Source: DATKDP01 sp035546335 (GTDB lineage Bacteria; Acidobacteriota; Thermoanaerobaculia; Gp7-AA8). Taken from it: 64,000 nucleotides of DNA. Made by a program: the position numbers and the translations under genes. The stretch is taken from the NCBI GenBank assembly GCA_035546335.1, contig DATKDP010000016.1:124001-188000 (forward strand). The letters run 5' to 3'. Below, in pieces: positions 33,146 through 40,495 of this stretch (its first letter is position 1; each line of letters begins with the position of its first letter). The notes under the pieces were generated by a model. The model did no database searches. It was not told the DNA's origin and saw only the letters and a list, made by a program, of their open reading frames with translations.

Positions 33146-33792
33146 TCACCCGACGATCTCCCCCGCATGAAGCCGCCTGAGGAAGATCTCGAGGGGAAGG
33201 ACGAGTGTGCCGTCGACTTCGAGCTCGCGGTCGCCGCGATAGACGATGTAGCTCTTCGCTCTCGTTCCGGAGAGAAAGGCCTCGATTCCCTTCCTGTGCT
33301 CGCGGCGGAAGTCGCGAGCGTGGTTGACCTCGATGGCGACGACATCGCGACCCCGCCACCAGACGAAATCGACCTCGCTTCCGCTCGGCGTCGCCCAGTA
33401 GCCGAGGGAGCCCTTGACGCCCTGGTAATGGAGATGACTCCGGATCTCGTGAAGGACGAGATGCTCGAGGAGAACACCATCCCAGTCCGGTGGCAGCGGC
33501 TGATCGAGCCCGCCGGCGGCCGCGTGGAGAACACCGGAATCGAACCAGTAGAACTTCGGGAGCGCTACCTCCTTGACTTTCGATCGCGGCCTGTAGGCCG
33601 GAAGCCAGTGGCCGATGAGGGTATCGACGAGGATCTCGAAGTAGCCGCGCGCCGTCTCGCGCGAGACGCGGGAAGAAGGTTGACCAGGTGGGCGTCGCCG
33701 AAATTCGAGCGGATCCAGGTGCTCTTGCCGGTCCCGCGCGGGCCGAAGAGAAAGAACGACGTCGGAGGAGGGCGCAGTTCACGTGGAAACAT
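33146..33792 (-). pseudogene. internally deleted AAA_14/DUF4143-type ATPase
   Basis: On the minus strand, ATG 33792 begins MFPRELRPPPTSFFLFGPRG followed by TGKSTWIRSNF, a proper Walker A P-loop with a VNLLP continuation. After about 45 residues homology jumps, with a change of frame near 33665, to the C-terminal DUF4143-like part: ETARGYFEILVDTLIGHWLP, LPKFYWFDSGVLHA, LLEHLVLHEI, GYWATPSGSEVDFVWWRG and SGTRAKSYIVYRGD, ending in a stop at 33146. About 200 residues expected between the two parts (Walker B, sensor regions) are missing. Such ATPases are usually about 380-400 residues. It is a decayed gene, not functional as an ATPase. Confidence 0.8.
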
Positions 33793-33824
33793 CGATACCA
33801 AATTTACCGTCAAATTGGTGTCGA
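33792..33824. promoter_or_regulatory. imperfect palindrome upstream of the DUF4143 pseudogene
   Basis: TCGATACCAAATTT (33792-33805) and AAATTGGTGTCGA (33812-33824) form an imperfect inverted repeat around ACCGTC, overlapping the ATG of the pseudogene. It is an unusually AT-rich spot and may be an old operator or promoter. No regulator is encoded nearby. Confidence 0.4.
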
Positions 33825-34045
33825 TGTCTACAGGGCGACCGGTTGTGTCGTCACAGGTGGACATCCACTTGGGGTCGGGCGTCCCCATGGGGGTCGGGCG
33901 TCCTCGCCGCCGCAGGCAAAATGCGGCAGCTCTGAGCAGGCTGAGTAGATCTGTCCCGTTGTTTCTCAGCCTCCACGACACCAGGGTCTGACCCCCCGCG
34001 CGGCGGGACTCCCAGGTCATCGAGCAACCGAGGTATTCGTGGAAC

Positions 34046-34129
34046 GTGGACGACCACGAAGTTCGCTACGACCCCTCAAAGGCCGCGCAGAATCTGAAGA
34101 ACCATGGGGTGTCGTTCGAAGAGGCGGCG
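34046..34129 (+). pseudogene. N-terminal stub of a BrnT-type toxin
   Basis: A GTG at 34046 starts a frame whose first 28 residues read like the N-terminus of BrnT ribonuclease toxins: EVRYDPSKAAQNLKNHGVSF then EEAA. After about base 34130 the similarity ends and the frame continues into unrelated sequence of the intron remnant. No BrnA antitoxin and no C-terminal BrnT part are present downstream. It is a broken toxin-antitoxin locus, apparently interrupted by, or fused to, the group II intron fragment. Confidence 0.6.
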
Positions 34130-34169
34130 CATCCACCTTCCTGCCCGCCTTTGCTCCACGCCCGTTACG

Positions 34170-34846
34170 GCGCTTCAACAAGGCATCCTCGAGGAGATGA
34201 GACTCTGGACTCCGGAGAAGGGAACGCCACAAGGCGCGGTGATCAGCCCGTTGCTGGCGAATCTCTATTTGCACCCTGTCGACGTGGAAATGCGCGAGGC
34301 GGGGCTCCGAATGATTCGCTATGCAGACGACATGGTCATCCTGTGCGGGAGTCGCGAAGAGGCGGAACACGCACTGACCAAGCTCCGAAGCGCCCTCGAA
34401 GCGAAGCAACTCACGCTCCACCCGGTCAAGACGAAGCTCGTCGATGCGACGCTACGGCTAGGATTCCAGTTTCTCGGATACGACTTCTTCGGAGGACGAC
34501 GGTATCCGCGCGAGCCGAGTGAACGGAAACTGCGCGAGCAGATCCGGAAACGAACTCGCAGGAATCGATCCGACAATCTGAAGACGATCATCGAAGATCT
34601 CAACAAGGTACTTCGAGGATGGTTCGCGTATTTCAAGCACCCTCACGCCGGGCGTTCGAAGGTCTCGACGGCTACATTCGCTACCGGCTCAGAGCCATTC
34701 TGAGCAAGCGAAGCCGACGCGGCCGGAAACGACGCCGTGGGCGTGGAAAGGACCATTTCCGCTGGCCCAACGCCTACTTCCGTGCGCAAGGTCTCTTCTT
34801 CCTTCACGAGAACCATCTGCGCGCCCTACGGTCCCATGCAGGGTGA
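34170..34846 (+). pseudogene. group II intron reverse transcriptase/maturase, truncated and frameshifted
   Basis: The frame through 34170 reads QGILEEMRLW, then TPEKGTPQGAVISPLLANLY, then MIRYADDMVIL with the catalytic YADD box, then LTLHPVKTKLVD and FQFLGYDFFGGRRYPRE. The thumb/X-domain segment GWFAYFKHPH follows, after which homology switches frame near 34650-34665 to FEGLDGYIRYRLRAILSKRS, then RWPNAYFRAQGLFFLHENH, ending at 34846. The N-terminal fingers (RT motifs 0-3) are missing and the frame is broken, so the protein is inactive. It resembles bacterial class C/D type maturases lacking an obvious endonuclease. Confidence 0.85.
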
Positions 34847-34859
34847 ACCACCAACTGGA

Positions 34860-34898
34860 GAGCCGGATGCGGGGAGATCCGCCAGTCCGGTTCGGAGG
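34860..34898 (+). ncRNA. group II intron domain V
   Basis: GAGCCGGATGCGGGGAGATC followed by CGCCAGTCCGGTTC folds into a typical domain V: lower stem GCCGGA/TCCGGT, internal bulge, upper stem GCGG/CCGC and a GAGA (GNRA) tetraloop. The catalytic AGC triad is at 34861-34863. It lies 13 bases after the reverse transcriptase stop, as expected. It confirms the identity of the decayed intron. Confidence 0.85.
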
Positions 34899-35022
34899 GA
34901 GGGGGAGGCCGGGAGGCCTCTCCCTCCCCCTATCTCGGGGCCGCCCGCTCTCCCTGGATGATGGCAAGCACCCGGACGAAGCTATTGCGCTTCGTTACTG
35001 CTTCGCAAGCCCTCTGTTCTAT

Positions 35023-35115
35023 CCCTCGCGCAAATGCTTCGTCCCTACGATGGGCGTTGCGAATTTGTTGGCGCACCCGCGCATCCGGGGGCGGGCGTGG
35101 GATGCCCGCCCCCGG
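35023..35115 (+). repeat. CTTCGTCCCTACGA module plus REP-like palindrome
   Basis: Bases 35023-35050 hold the sequence ending GCTTCGTCCCTACGA, identical over 28 bases to 38943-38970 and sharing the last 15 with 27538-27552. At 35088-35114 a variant palindrome GGGGGCGGGCGTGGGATGCC then CGCCCCC belongs to the GCGGGCG/CGCCCGC family. The 277-base gap between the intron and the degQ-like gene holds only these repeats. Confidence 0.7.
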
Positions 35116-35123
35116 TTCGGACT

Positions 35124-36632
35124 TTACGGAATCTTCGGCGTCGCGAAGAACGACTGCGACCGGCCGCCGCGCGTGTAGCGTGTCACATAGAGGCGGAGGT
35201 ACTGGCCGCTGCGCGCCTGCTCGACGCTGCGCCGGAACTGCTCGGTACTGGTGAGCGGCTGCCCGTTCACCTGGGTGATCACGTCGCCGGGCTGCAACCC
35301 TGCTTCGCCGGCGGGGGAGACCTCCCGCACGCTGGTGATCACGACTCCTTGGACGTCGTCTCCGAGTCCGAACTGGCGGCGGAGCATCGGAGTGATCTGC
35401 TGGACCGAGACACCGAGCCTGTTCTGCGCGGGACGGTCGGGGCCGCTTTCGGACTCGCCGTCGGGGGCGAGCGAGGCGGGCCGCTCTTTGGTCGTCGCGG
35501 TCACGGTGCGTTGCTGGCCGTTTCGCAGCAGAGTGATGCGGACCTGAGCGCCGGGACCCTTCTCGGAGACGTAGTCGATCAGGTCGCGGGTGCTGTTCAC
35601 CGCCTGCCCGTCGACCTGGGTGATCACGTCGCCCGGCTGAAGTCCGGCCTTCTCCGCCGGCTCGCCCGCCACGACGGCCTCGACGAACGCGCCGCGCACG
35701 GAAGGCAGACTGAAGGCGTCTCTCCGCTCGGGACTGATATTGGTGACGTTGATGCCGAGGTAGCCGCGGCTGACGCGCCCCTTCTCCCGGAGCTGCGGGA
35801 GAATTTTCCTCGCCACGTTGATCGGAGTGGCGAATCCGAGTCCCTGGGCCATGGCGCGCATCGCGGTGTTGATTCCGACGACGTCGCCGTTGATGTTGCA
35901 CAGCGGTCCGCCGGAATTGCCGAAGTTGATCGCCGCATCGGTCTGGATGAAGTTCTCGAAGGACGAGGTCGCCTCGCTGATCCCGAGGGCGCGGTTCTTG
36001 GCGGAGATGACCCCGACGGTCAGGGTGTTCTCGAACTGGAGGGGATTGCCGATGGCGATCGCCCAGTCGCCGACGCGGATGGCGTCGGAGTCTCCGAGCG
36101 TGACGGTGGGAAGCTGTTCCTTGACCTCGATCTTGATCAGTGCGATGTCGGTGGCGGGATCGCGGCCGATGACTTTCGCATCGGCGACCTTGTCCGCCTC
36201 GCCGTACTGCACGCGGATGCTCGTCGCTCCCTCCACGACGTGATTGTTGGTCAGGATGTAGCCGTCAGCGGAGATGATGAAGCCCGAGCCCCCGCTGAGC
36301 TGCCGTCGCTCCTCTTCCTCTCCCTGCTGCCGCCGTGGATCGGGAAAGAAAAAGTCGAAGGGATTGACCTCGCGTCCCCGCCGTTCGCTGCTGCGGTAGA
36401 TCTCGGTCGTGGTGATGGAGACGACGGCTGGCATCACGCGCGCCGCGACGTCCGCGAACGAGGGGATCGTCATCGTGGGCACGGCTGCCTGGGTCGTCTG
36501 AATCGGCGGCGGTGCCGGTTGGGCGCTCGAAGGCCTCAGCCATCCGAAGTCTGCGGTGATGATCATTCCGAATGCGATCGATGCGACGATGATCGCTCCG
36601 ATCGAAAGGTTGCGCTTCATTGCCTGCGTCAT
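35124..36632 (-). CDS. HtrA/Deg-family periplasmic serine protease with two PDZ domains
   Basis: This 502-residue protein (or 498 from the in-frame ATG at 36620) has a signal/anchor helix at about 10-28. The trypsin-like domain has catalytic His in ILTNNHVVEG, Asp in RDPATDIALIKIE and Ser in NFGNSGGPLCN. PDZ1 (about 300-385, GLQPGDVITQVDGQAVNS) and PDZ2 (about 410-495, GLQPGDVITQVNGQPLTS) follow. It should degrade or refold misfolded envelope proteins. The region before the protease domain is Pro-rich. It is divergent from dus with about 146 bases between starts. Confidence 0.94.
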   Translation of the reverse strand: MTQAMKRNLSIGAIIVASIAFGMIITADFGWLRPSSAQPAPPPIQTTQAAVPTMTIPSFADVAARVMPAVVSITTTEIYRSSERRGREVNPFDFFFPDPRRQQGEEEERRQLSGGSGFIISADGYILTNNHVVEGATSIRVQYGEADKVADAKVIGRDPATDIALIKIEVKEQLPTVTLGDSDAIRVGDWAIAIGNPLQFENTLTVGVISAKNRALGISEATSSFENFIQTDAAINFGNSGGPLCNINGDVVGINTAMRAMAQGLGFATPINVARKILPQLREKGRVSRGYLGINVTNISPERRDAFSLPSVRGAFVEAVVAGEPAEKAGLQPGDVITQVDGQAVNSTRDLIDYVSEKGPGAQVRITLLRNGQQRTVTATTKERPASLAPDGESESGPDRPAQNRLGVSVQQITPMLRRQFGLGDDVQGVVITSVREVSPAGEAGLQPGDVITQVNGQPLTSTEQFRRSVEQARSGQYLRLYVTRYTRGGRSQSFFATPKIP

Positions 36633-36778
36633 GGAATTCGAATCCTCCTCGGAAACCGCCGGCCGGCGGCTATGGTCATGGAAAGCATCTCACACACCAG
36701 AAGTGAGACGTACTCTGCGGGAAAAATGTTTCAGCGGAAGTTTGTCATGCCGGAGGGCGTTCACACATTGTTGACCTG

Positions 36779-37816
36779 ATGACAGACTTCCAGATGCATC
36801 CGTTCCGGATCGGCGGGGTCACCGTCGATCCGCCGCTGGCCCTCGCCCCCATGGCCGAGGTGACCGATACCTATTATCGGTCTCTTGTCAAAGAGGTAGG
36901 AGGCGTGGGTCTCGTGGTTTCGGAGTTCATCTCGGCCGAGGGCCTCACCAGGAACAACGAGCGCAGCTCCCGGATGCTGGCCTTCTCCGAGAGCGAGCGG
37001 CCGGTAGCCATCCAGATCTACGGCGGCGACCCCGAACGGATGGACGATGCGGCGGCGATCGTCGAGCGCGAGGGTGTCGACATCGTCGACGTCAACATGG
37101 GCTGTCCGGTGAAGAAGGTGGTCAACAGCGGTGCGGGCTCTGCATTGCTCAAGGACTTCGATCGGGCGGCGCGCATCGTCGAGAAGATTCGCCGGCGCGT
37201 GAAGATTCCGGTGACGGTGAAGGTCCGCAAGGGATGGGAGAGCGACGACGTGCTTCCGCTGCTGAAGCGCTTCGAGGAGATCGGTGTCGCCTCGATCGCG
37301 ATTCACGGCCGGACGCGCAACGAGGCCTACACCGGCGCGAGCGACTGGGCCTACATCCGGGAGGTGAAGCGCGAGCTCACCATCCCCGTCTTCGGCAATG
37401 GCGACGTCAGAACGCCGGAGGACGCGATCCGGATGTTTCGTGAGACCGGCTGCGACGGGGTGATGATCGGCCGCGCGGCGCTTCACAATCCGTTCATCTT
37501 CCGCGACATCGGCGCGTTCCTGAGCGGCGAGCGCGTGTGCGACGAGGTGGAGCGTCGCATCGGCGCGATGATCCGTTATCTCGAGAAGATCGATGCCGCT
37601 CCACAGGCGGACAAGTGGAAGCTGCACAAGGCGCGGACGGTCATCGGCTGGTTCTCGAAGGGAATTCCGCATTCGAAGGATCTGCGCCAGGGCCTCGCGG
37701 ACATCACCTCGATCGATGATGTCATCCGGCTTCTCGATACGCATCTCCGCCATGCCGTCTCGGGCACGTTCGATCCCGGCGACCTCGAAGCGGCCACCCT
37801 CTCGCTGGCAGGGTGA
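36779..37816 (+). CDS. dusB: tRNA-dihydrouridine synthase
   Basis: A 345-residue FMN-dependent TIM-barrel enzyme: LALAPMAEVTDTYYRSL near the N-terminus, IQIYGGDPERM, the catalytic Cys109 in NMGCPVKKVVNSGAGSALL, KVRKGWESDD, IHGRTRNEAYTGASDW, FGNGDVRTPEDA and the GCDGVMIGRAALHNP phosphate-binding motif. It reduces specific uridines in tRNA D-loops. The DusB assignment over DusA/C rests on the overall pattern and is moderately sure. It is followed closely by an uncharacterised gene. Confidence 0.93.
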   Translation: MTDFQMHPFRIGGVTVDPPLALAPMAEVTDTYYRSLVKEVGGVGLVVSEFISAEGLTRNNERSSRMLAFSESERPVAIQIYGGDPERMDDAAAIVEREGVDIVDVNMGCPVKKVVNSGAGSALLKDFDRAARIVEKIRRRVKIPVTVKVRKGWESDDVLPLLKRFEEIGVASIAIHGRTRNEAYTGASDWAYIREVKRELTIPVFGNGDVRTPEDAIRMFRETGCDGVMIGRAALHNPFIFRDIGAFLSGERVCDEVERRIGAMIRYLEKIDAAPQADKWKLHKARTVIGWFSKGIPHSKDLRQGLADITSIDDVIRLLDTHLRHAVSGTFDPGDLEAATLSLAG

Positions 37817-37833
37817 CAGCGCGCGGAGCGACG

Positions 37834-38820
37834 ATGGCGTTTCCCGAGCACATCGCAGCCGTTCTCGAACAGTACGCGGTTCGCTCCGACACGAAGGCGG
37901 CGCTCCACGACCTCTACGTCTCGCTCGGGGGCGTCGTTCTCGAATGCTTTGCCGATCTGGCGGAGAAGATCACCGTTCCCGCGATGCTCACTCCGGAGGA
38001 TACTCTGGGCATCGTCCCGATGGCGATCGAGCGCTATCTTCGCAGGAATCATCCCCTCTGGGCGAACGATCAGCCCACCCCGGGCTTCTGGTTCCCGCGC
38101 GATCTCGGAGGACGGGCTTCGGGGATGGCGGTTCCGGCGGGAGTGCTCGGCGGGGATCAGCGAAGTGAGCTGACGAGCCTCCTGGAGACGACGGTGCGAA
38201 GGATCGTCGGAGAGAGCCAGCCGATCGGCGAAGGCCTGCTGATCGTCGGCCGCAACGCGCATTTCGGAGGGCGCCCGGAGACGATCTCGTTCGACGTCGT
38301 CGCTCGCGATCTCGACGATGCGATCGCGGTCGGACTGGCAGCGGGTCGCCAGCATACGATTCCCGGCTCGGTAGGGGAGACGAGCGGGAGCATCGACATG
38401 AGATTCGGTGTGGCGCTTCTGTGGGAAGTGCAGCCGAACGTGCTCAAGCCGGCAGGAGCGCGGAATCGCGCGATCAGCGGCTTCTACCGGCGGCATCGAA
38501 ACTGGCACATCACCACGCTGACGGCAGGGTTGCTGTGGCTGAGACAGCGCGAGATCACGACCTTCATTCTGCGGGGAGAGGCGCTCGTGCCGACGCATCA
38601 GGTCAACCCCGAGCAGCCGATCGGAGCGGAGATCGTTCGCCATCACAACCGTACCGTTTCGAGGGTCGCGCGATCGCTCTCGATCGATCTCGCGGCGCCG
38701 AACGAGACCGAGGTGGAGACCTTGCTCGCGACCGAGGTGATGAACACGGCGCTGCGCGCGCATGTCGAATCGGGTCCGGCGCACGAGTTTTTGTGGCGCG
38801 TGCGGTGGCATGCGCCGTAG
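37834..38820 (+). CDS. uncharacterised protein downstream of dus
   Basis: A 328-residue soluble protein. The ATG at 37834 is chosen because GGAG lies 6 bases upstream; a GTG at 37813 overlapping the dus stop is the alternative. I recognise no family. Visible features: helical N-terminus (FPEHIAAVLEQYAVRSDTKA), a hydrophobic region around PAMLTPEDTLGIVPMAIERY, GLLIVGRNAHFGGRPETISF, GSIDMRFGVALLWEV and a His/Arg-rich GFYRRHRNWHITTLTAGLLW. There is no signal peptide. The gene ends directly before a dense cluster of REP-like repeats. Confidence 0.7.
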   Translation: MAFPEHIAAVLEQYAVRSDTKAALHDLYVSLGGVVLECFADLAEKITVPAMLTPEDTLGIVPMAIERYLRRNHPLWANDQPTPGFWFPRDLGGRASGMAVPAGVLGGDQRSELTSLLETTVRRIVGESQPIGEGLLIVGRNAHFGGRPETISFDVVARDLDDAIAVGLAAGRQHTIPGSVGETSGSIDMRFGVALLWEVQPNVLKPAGARNRAISGFYRRHRNWHITTLTAGLLWLRQREITTFILRGEALVPTHQVNPEQPIGAEIVRHHNRTVSRVARSLSIDLAAPNETEVETLLATEVMNTALRAHVESGPAHEFLWRVRWHAP

Positions 38821-38835
38821 CGGCGCTTTTGCTGT

Positions 38836-39037
38836 GGGGAGAGCGGGCGTCCCGCGCCCGCCCCCGTGCGGCGGAACAGCCTTTGCGTTTCGGAAACTGG
38901 TTTAGGCGGACGGCAAAGGGGCGGGCGCGGGACGCCCGCTCTCCCTCGCGCAAATGCTTCGTCCCTACGAGGGATGAAGTGGGCTTGGTTGCATCGTCGC
39001 GGGTGCGACAGGGGCGGGCGCGGGACGCCCGCTCTCC
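38836..39037. repeat. cluster of three REP-like palindromes and one CTTCGTCCCTACGA module
   Basis: One palindrome is in forward orientation (38836-38865) and two are inverted (38918-38945 and 39011-39037). The 28-base module identical to that at 35023-35050 lies at 38943-38970, fused to the second palindrome. The inverted-pair arrangement resembles a BIME. The 239-base gap between the uncharacterised gene and rimO holds nothing else recognisable. Confidence 0.8.
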
Positions 39038-39059
39038 AGGGGGCAGAATAGGAGTCCGG

Positions 39060-40439
39060 TTGCGCCTGTTACTCGATGCCGTGACGCAAACTGCGGAGAA
39101 GACGAGCCTCCGGGTCGGGATGATCTCGCTCGGCTGCCCGAAGAATCTCGTCGATGCCGAGATCATGCTCGGACAGCTGCGCGAAGAGGCCGCGGTCGAG
39201 CTGACGCACGAGCTCGACGAGGCCGATGTCGTCATCGTCAACACCTGCGGCTTCATCGATGCAGCGAAACAGGAATCGATCGACACGATTCTCGAGGTCG
39301 CCGAGCGAAAAAAATCTTCCCCCACACGCCTCGTCGTGACCGGCTGCATGGTGCAGAAGTACCGGACGGAGCTGGCGGAGTCGATTCCGGAGATCGATGC
39401 GTTCGTCGGACTCGATCATCTCGAGAAAATCACCTCCGCCGTCACCGGGGCCGACGTCTGCGATGCGGCGCCCGTCCGGCGCAAGATGTCGGTGCGGCTC
39501 TACGAAGACCTTCCCCGCGTGCTCACGCAGGGAGTCTCGCACGGCTATCTCAAGGTCTCGGAAGGATGCTCGAATCCGTGCACCTTCTGCGCGATCCCGC
39601 AGATGCGCGGCAAGTTTCGCAGCCGCTCGATCGACTCGCTGGTGCGCGAGGCGCAGCAGCTGGAGCGGCAGGGGGTGATGGAGCTCTGTCTCGTCGCTCA
39701 GGACACGACGCGTTACGGCGAGGACCTCGGTGTGGCGAATGGGTTGACGAGCCTGATCGAGAGACTGCTGGGCGAGACCGATTTCCGCTGGATCCGCTTT
39801 CTCTACGCCTATCCCGGGAGCATCGACTGGAGTCTGTTCGAGCTGATGGGACGCGAGCCCCGCTTCGTCTCCTATTGTGACATTCCGCTCCAGCACGTGA
39901 GCGAGCGTGTTCTGCGCACGATGCGGCGCCCCGGCTCTCCGGAGGAGTACCGCAAGATGATCGGGCGCATGCGCGATCTGGTTCCCGACATCTCGCTCCG
40001 GACGACGTTCATCACCGGGCATCCCGGCGAGACGCCGAGCGATTTCGGTCAGCTCCACGACTTCGTCGCCTGGGCGGAGTTCGATCAGATGGGGGCTTTC
40101 TGCTATTCGCCGGAGGACCACACTCCCGCCGGCCGAATGACGGACATCCCATCGCGCAGAACCGCCGAGCGGCGTCGCGCAAAGCTCATGGAGCTGCAGC
40201 AGCAGATCTCGTTCGCGAGAAATCAGGCGAAAGTCGGTACGACACTCGATGCGATCATCACCGGCGTCTGCTCCGAGACCGAGCACCTTCTCGAGGGGCG
40301 CCTCATCGGCCAGGCTCCGGAGATCGACGGGCGCCTTCTCGTCAACGACGGCATCGAGCGGATCGCATCGATGCCCGCATTCGCGCGGGTCGAGATCACG
40401 GATGCCCATCCGTACGACTTGGTCGGCGGGGTGGTCTGA
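39060..40439 (+). CDS. rimO: ribosomal protein S12 methylthiotransferase
   Basis: This 459-residue radical-SAM enzyme starts at TTG 39060, chosen because AGGAG at 39050-39054 lies 5 bases upstream; a GTG at 39081 is the alternative. The N-terminal MTTase Fe-S cysteines are in MISLGCPKN, VNTCGFID and TGCMVQK. The radical SAM cluster is CSNPCTFCAIP, followed by the VAQDTTRYG and YCDIPLQH segments typical of RimO. A C-terminal TRAM domain (GTTLDAIITGV...) completes it. It methylthiolates an Asp of ribosomal protein S12. Confidence 0.95.
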   Translation: MRLLLDAVTQTAEKTSLRVGMISLGCPKNLVDAEIMLGQLREEAAVELTHELDEADVVIVNTCGFIDAAKQESIDTILEVAERKKSSPTRLVVTGCMVQKYRTELAESIPEIDAFVGLDHLEKITSAVTGADVCDAAPVRRKMSVRLYEDLPRVLTQGVSHGYLKVSEGCSNPCTFCAIPQMRGKFRSRSIDSLVREAQQLERQGVMELCLVAQDTTRYGEDLGVANGLTSLIERLLGETDFRWIRFLYAYPGSIDWSLFELMGREPRFVSYCDIPLQHVSERVLRTMRRPGSPEEYRKMIGRMRDLVPDISLRTTFITGHPGETPSDFGQLHDFVAWAEFDQMGAFCYSPEDHTPAGRMTDIPSRRTAERRRAKLMELQQQISFARNQAKVGTTLDAIITGVCSETEHLLEGRLIGQAPEIDGRLLVNDGIERIASMPAFARVEITDAHPYDLVGGVV

Positions 40440-40442
40440 AAA

Positions 40443-40468
40443 AAGGCCACCCGTTTCCGGGTGGCCTT
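40443..40468 (-). terminator. intrinsic terminator for the TonB-dependent receptor gene (possibly bidirectional)
   Basis: A perfect 11-bp stem, AAGGCCACCCG/CGGGTGGCCTT, with a 4-base loop. The plus strand has a run of six A directly before it (TGAAAAAAGG), so on the minus strand the stem is followed by T residues, the classic Rho-independent layout for the receptor gene ending at 40496. Its position 4 bases after the rimO stop suggests use in both directions. Confidence 0.85.
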
Positions 40469-40495
40469 CGAGGTTGAATCAGGTCTCGACTGAGA

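Larger units (their letters stand above)
34150..34935 (+). mobile_element. 5'-truncated group II intron remnant
   Basis: The segment contains the C-terminal part of an intron-encoded reverse transcriptase (34170-34846), a domain V (34860-34898) and a GC-rich domain VI-like hairpin (about 34899-34932). The 5' ribozyme domains I-IV and the N-terminal half of the reverse transcriptase are absent, as in 5'-truncated retrotransposition products or decayed copies. The exact 5' boundary lies between the BrnT stub and about 34170. The 3' boundary is placed shortly after the hairpin (CCTATCTC) and is uncertain. Confidence 0.75.
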
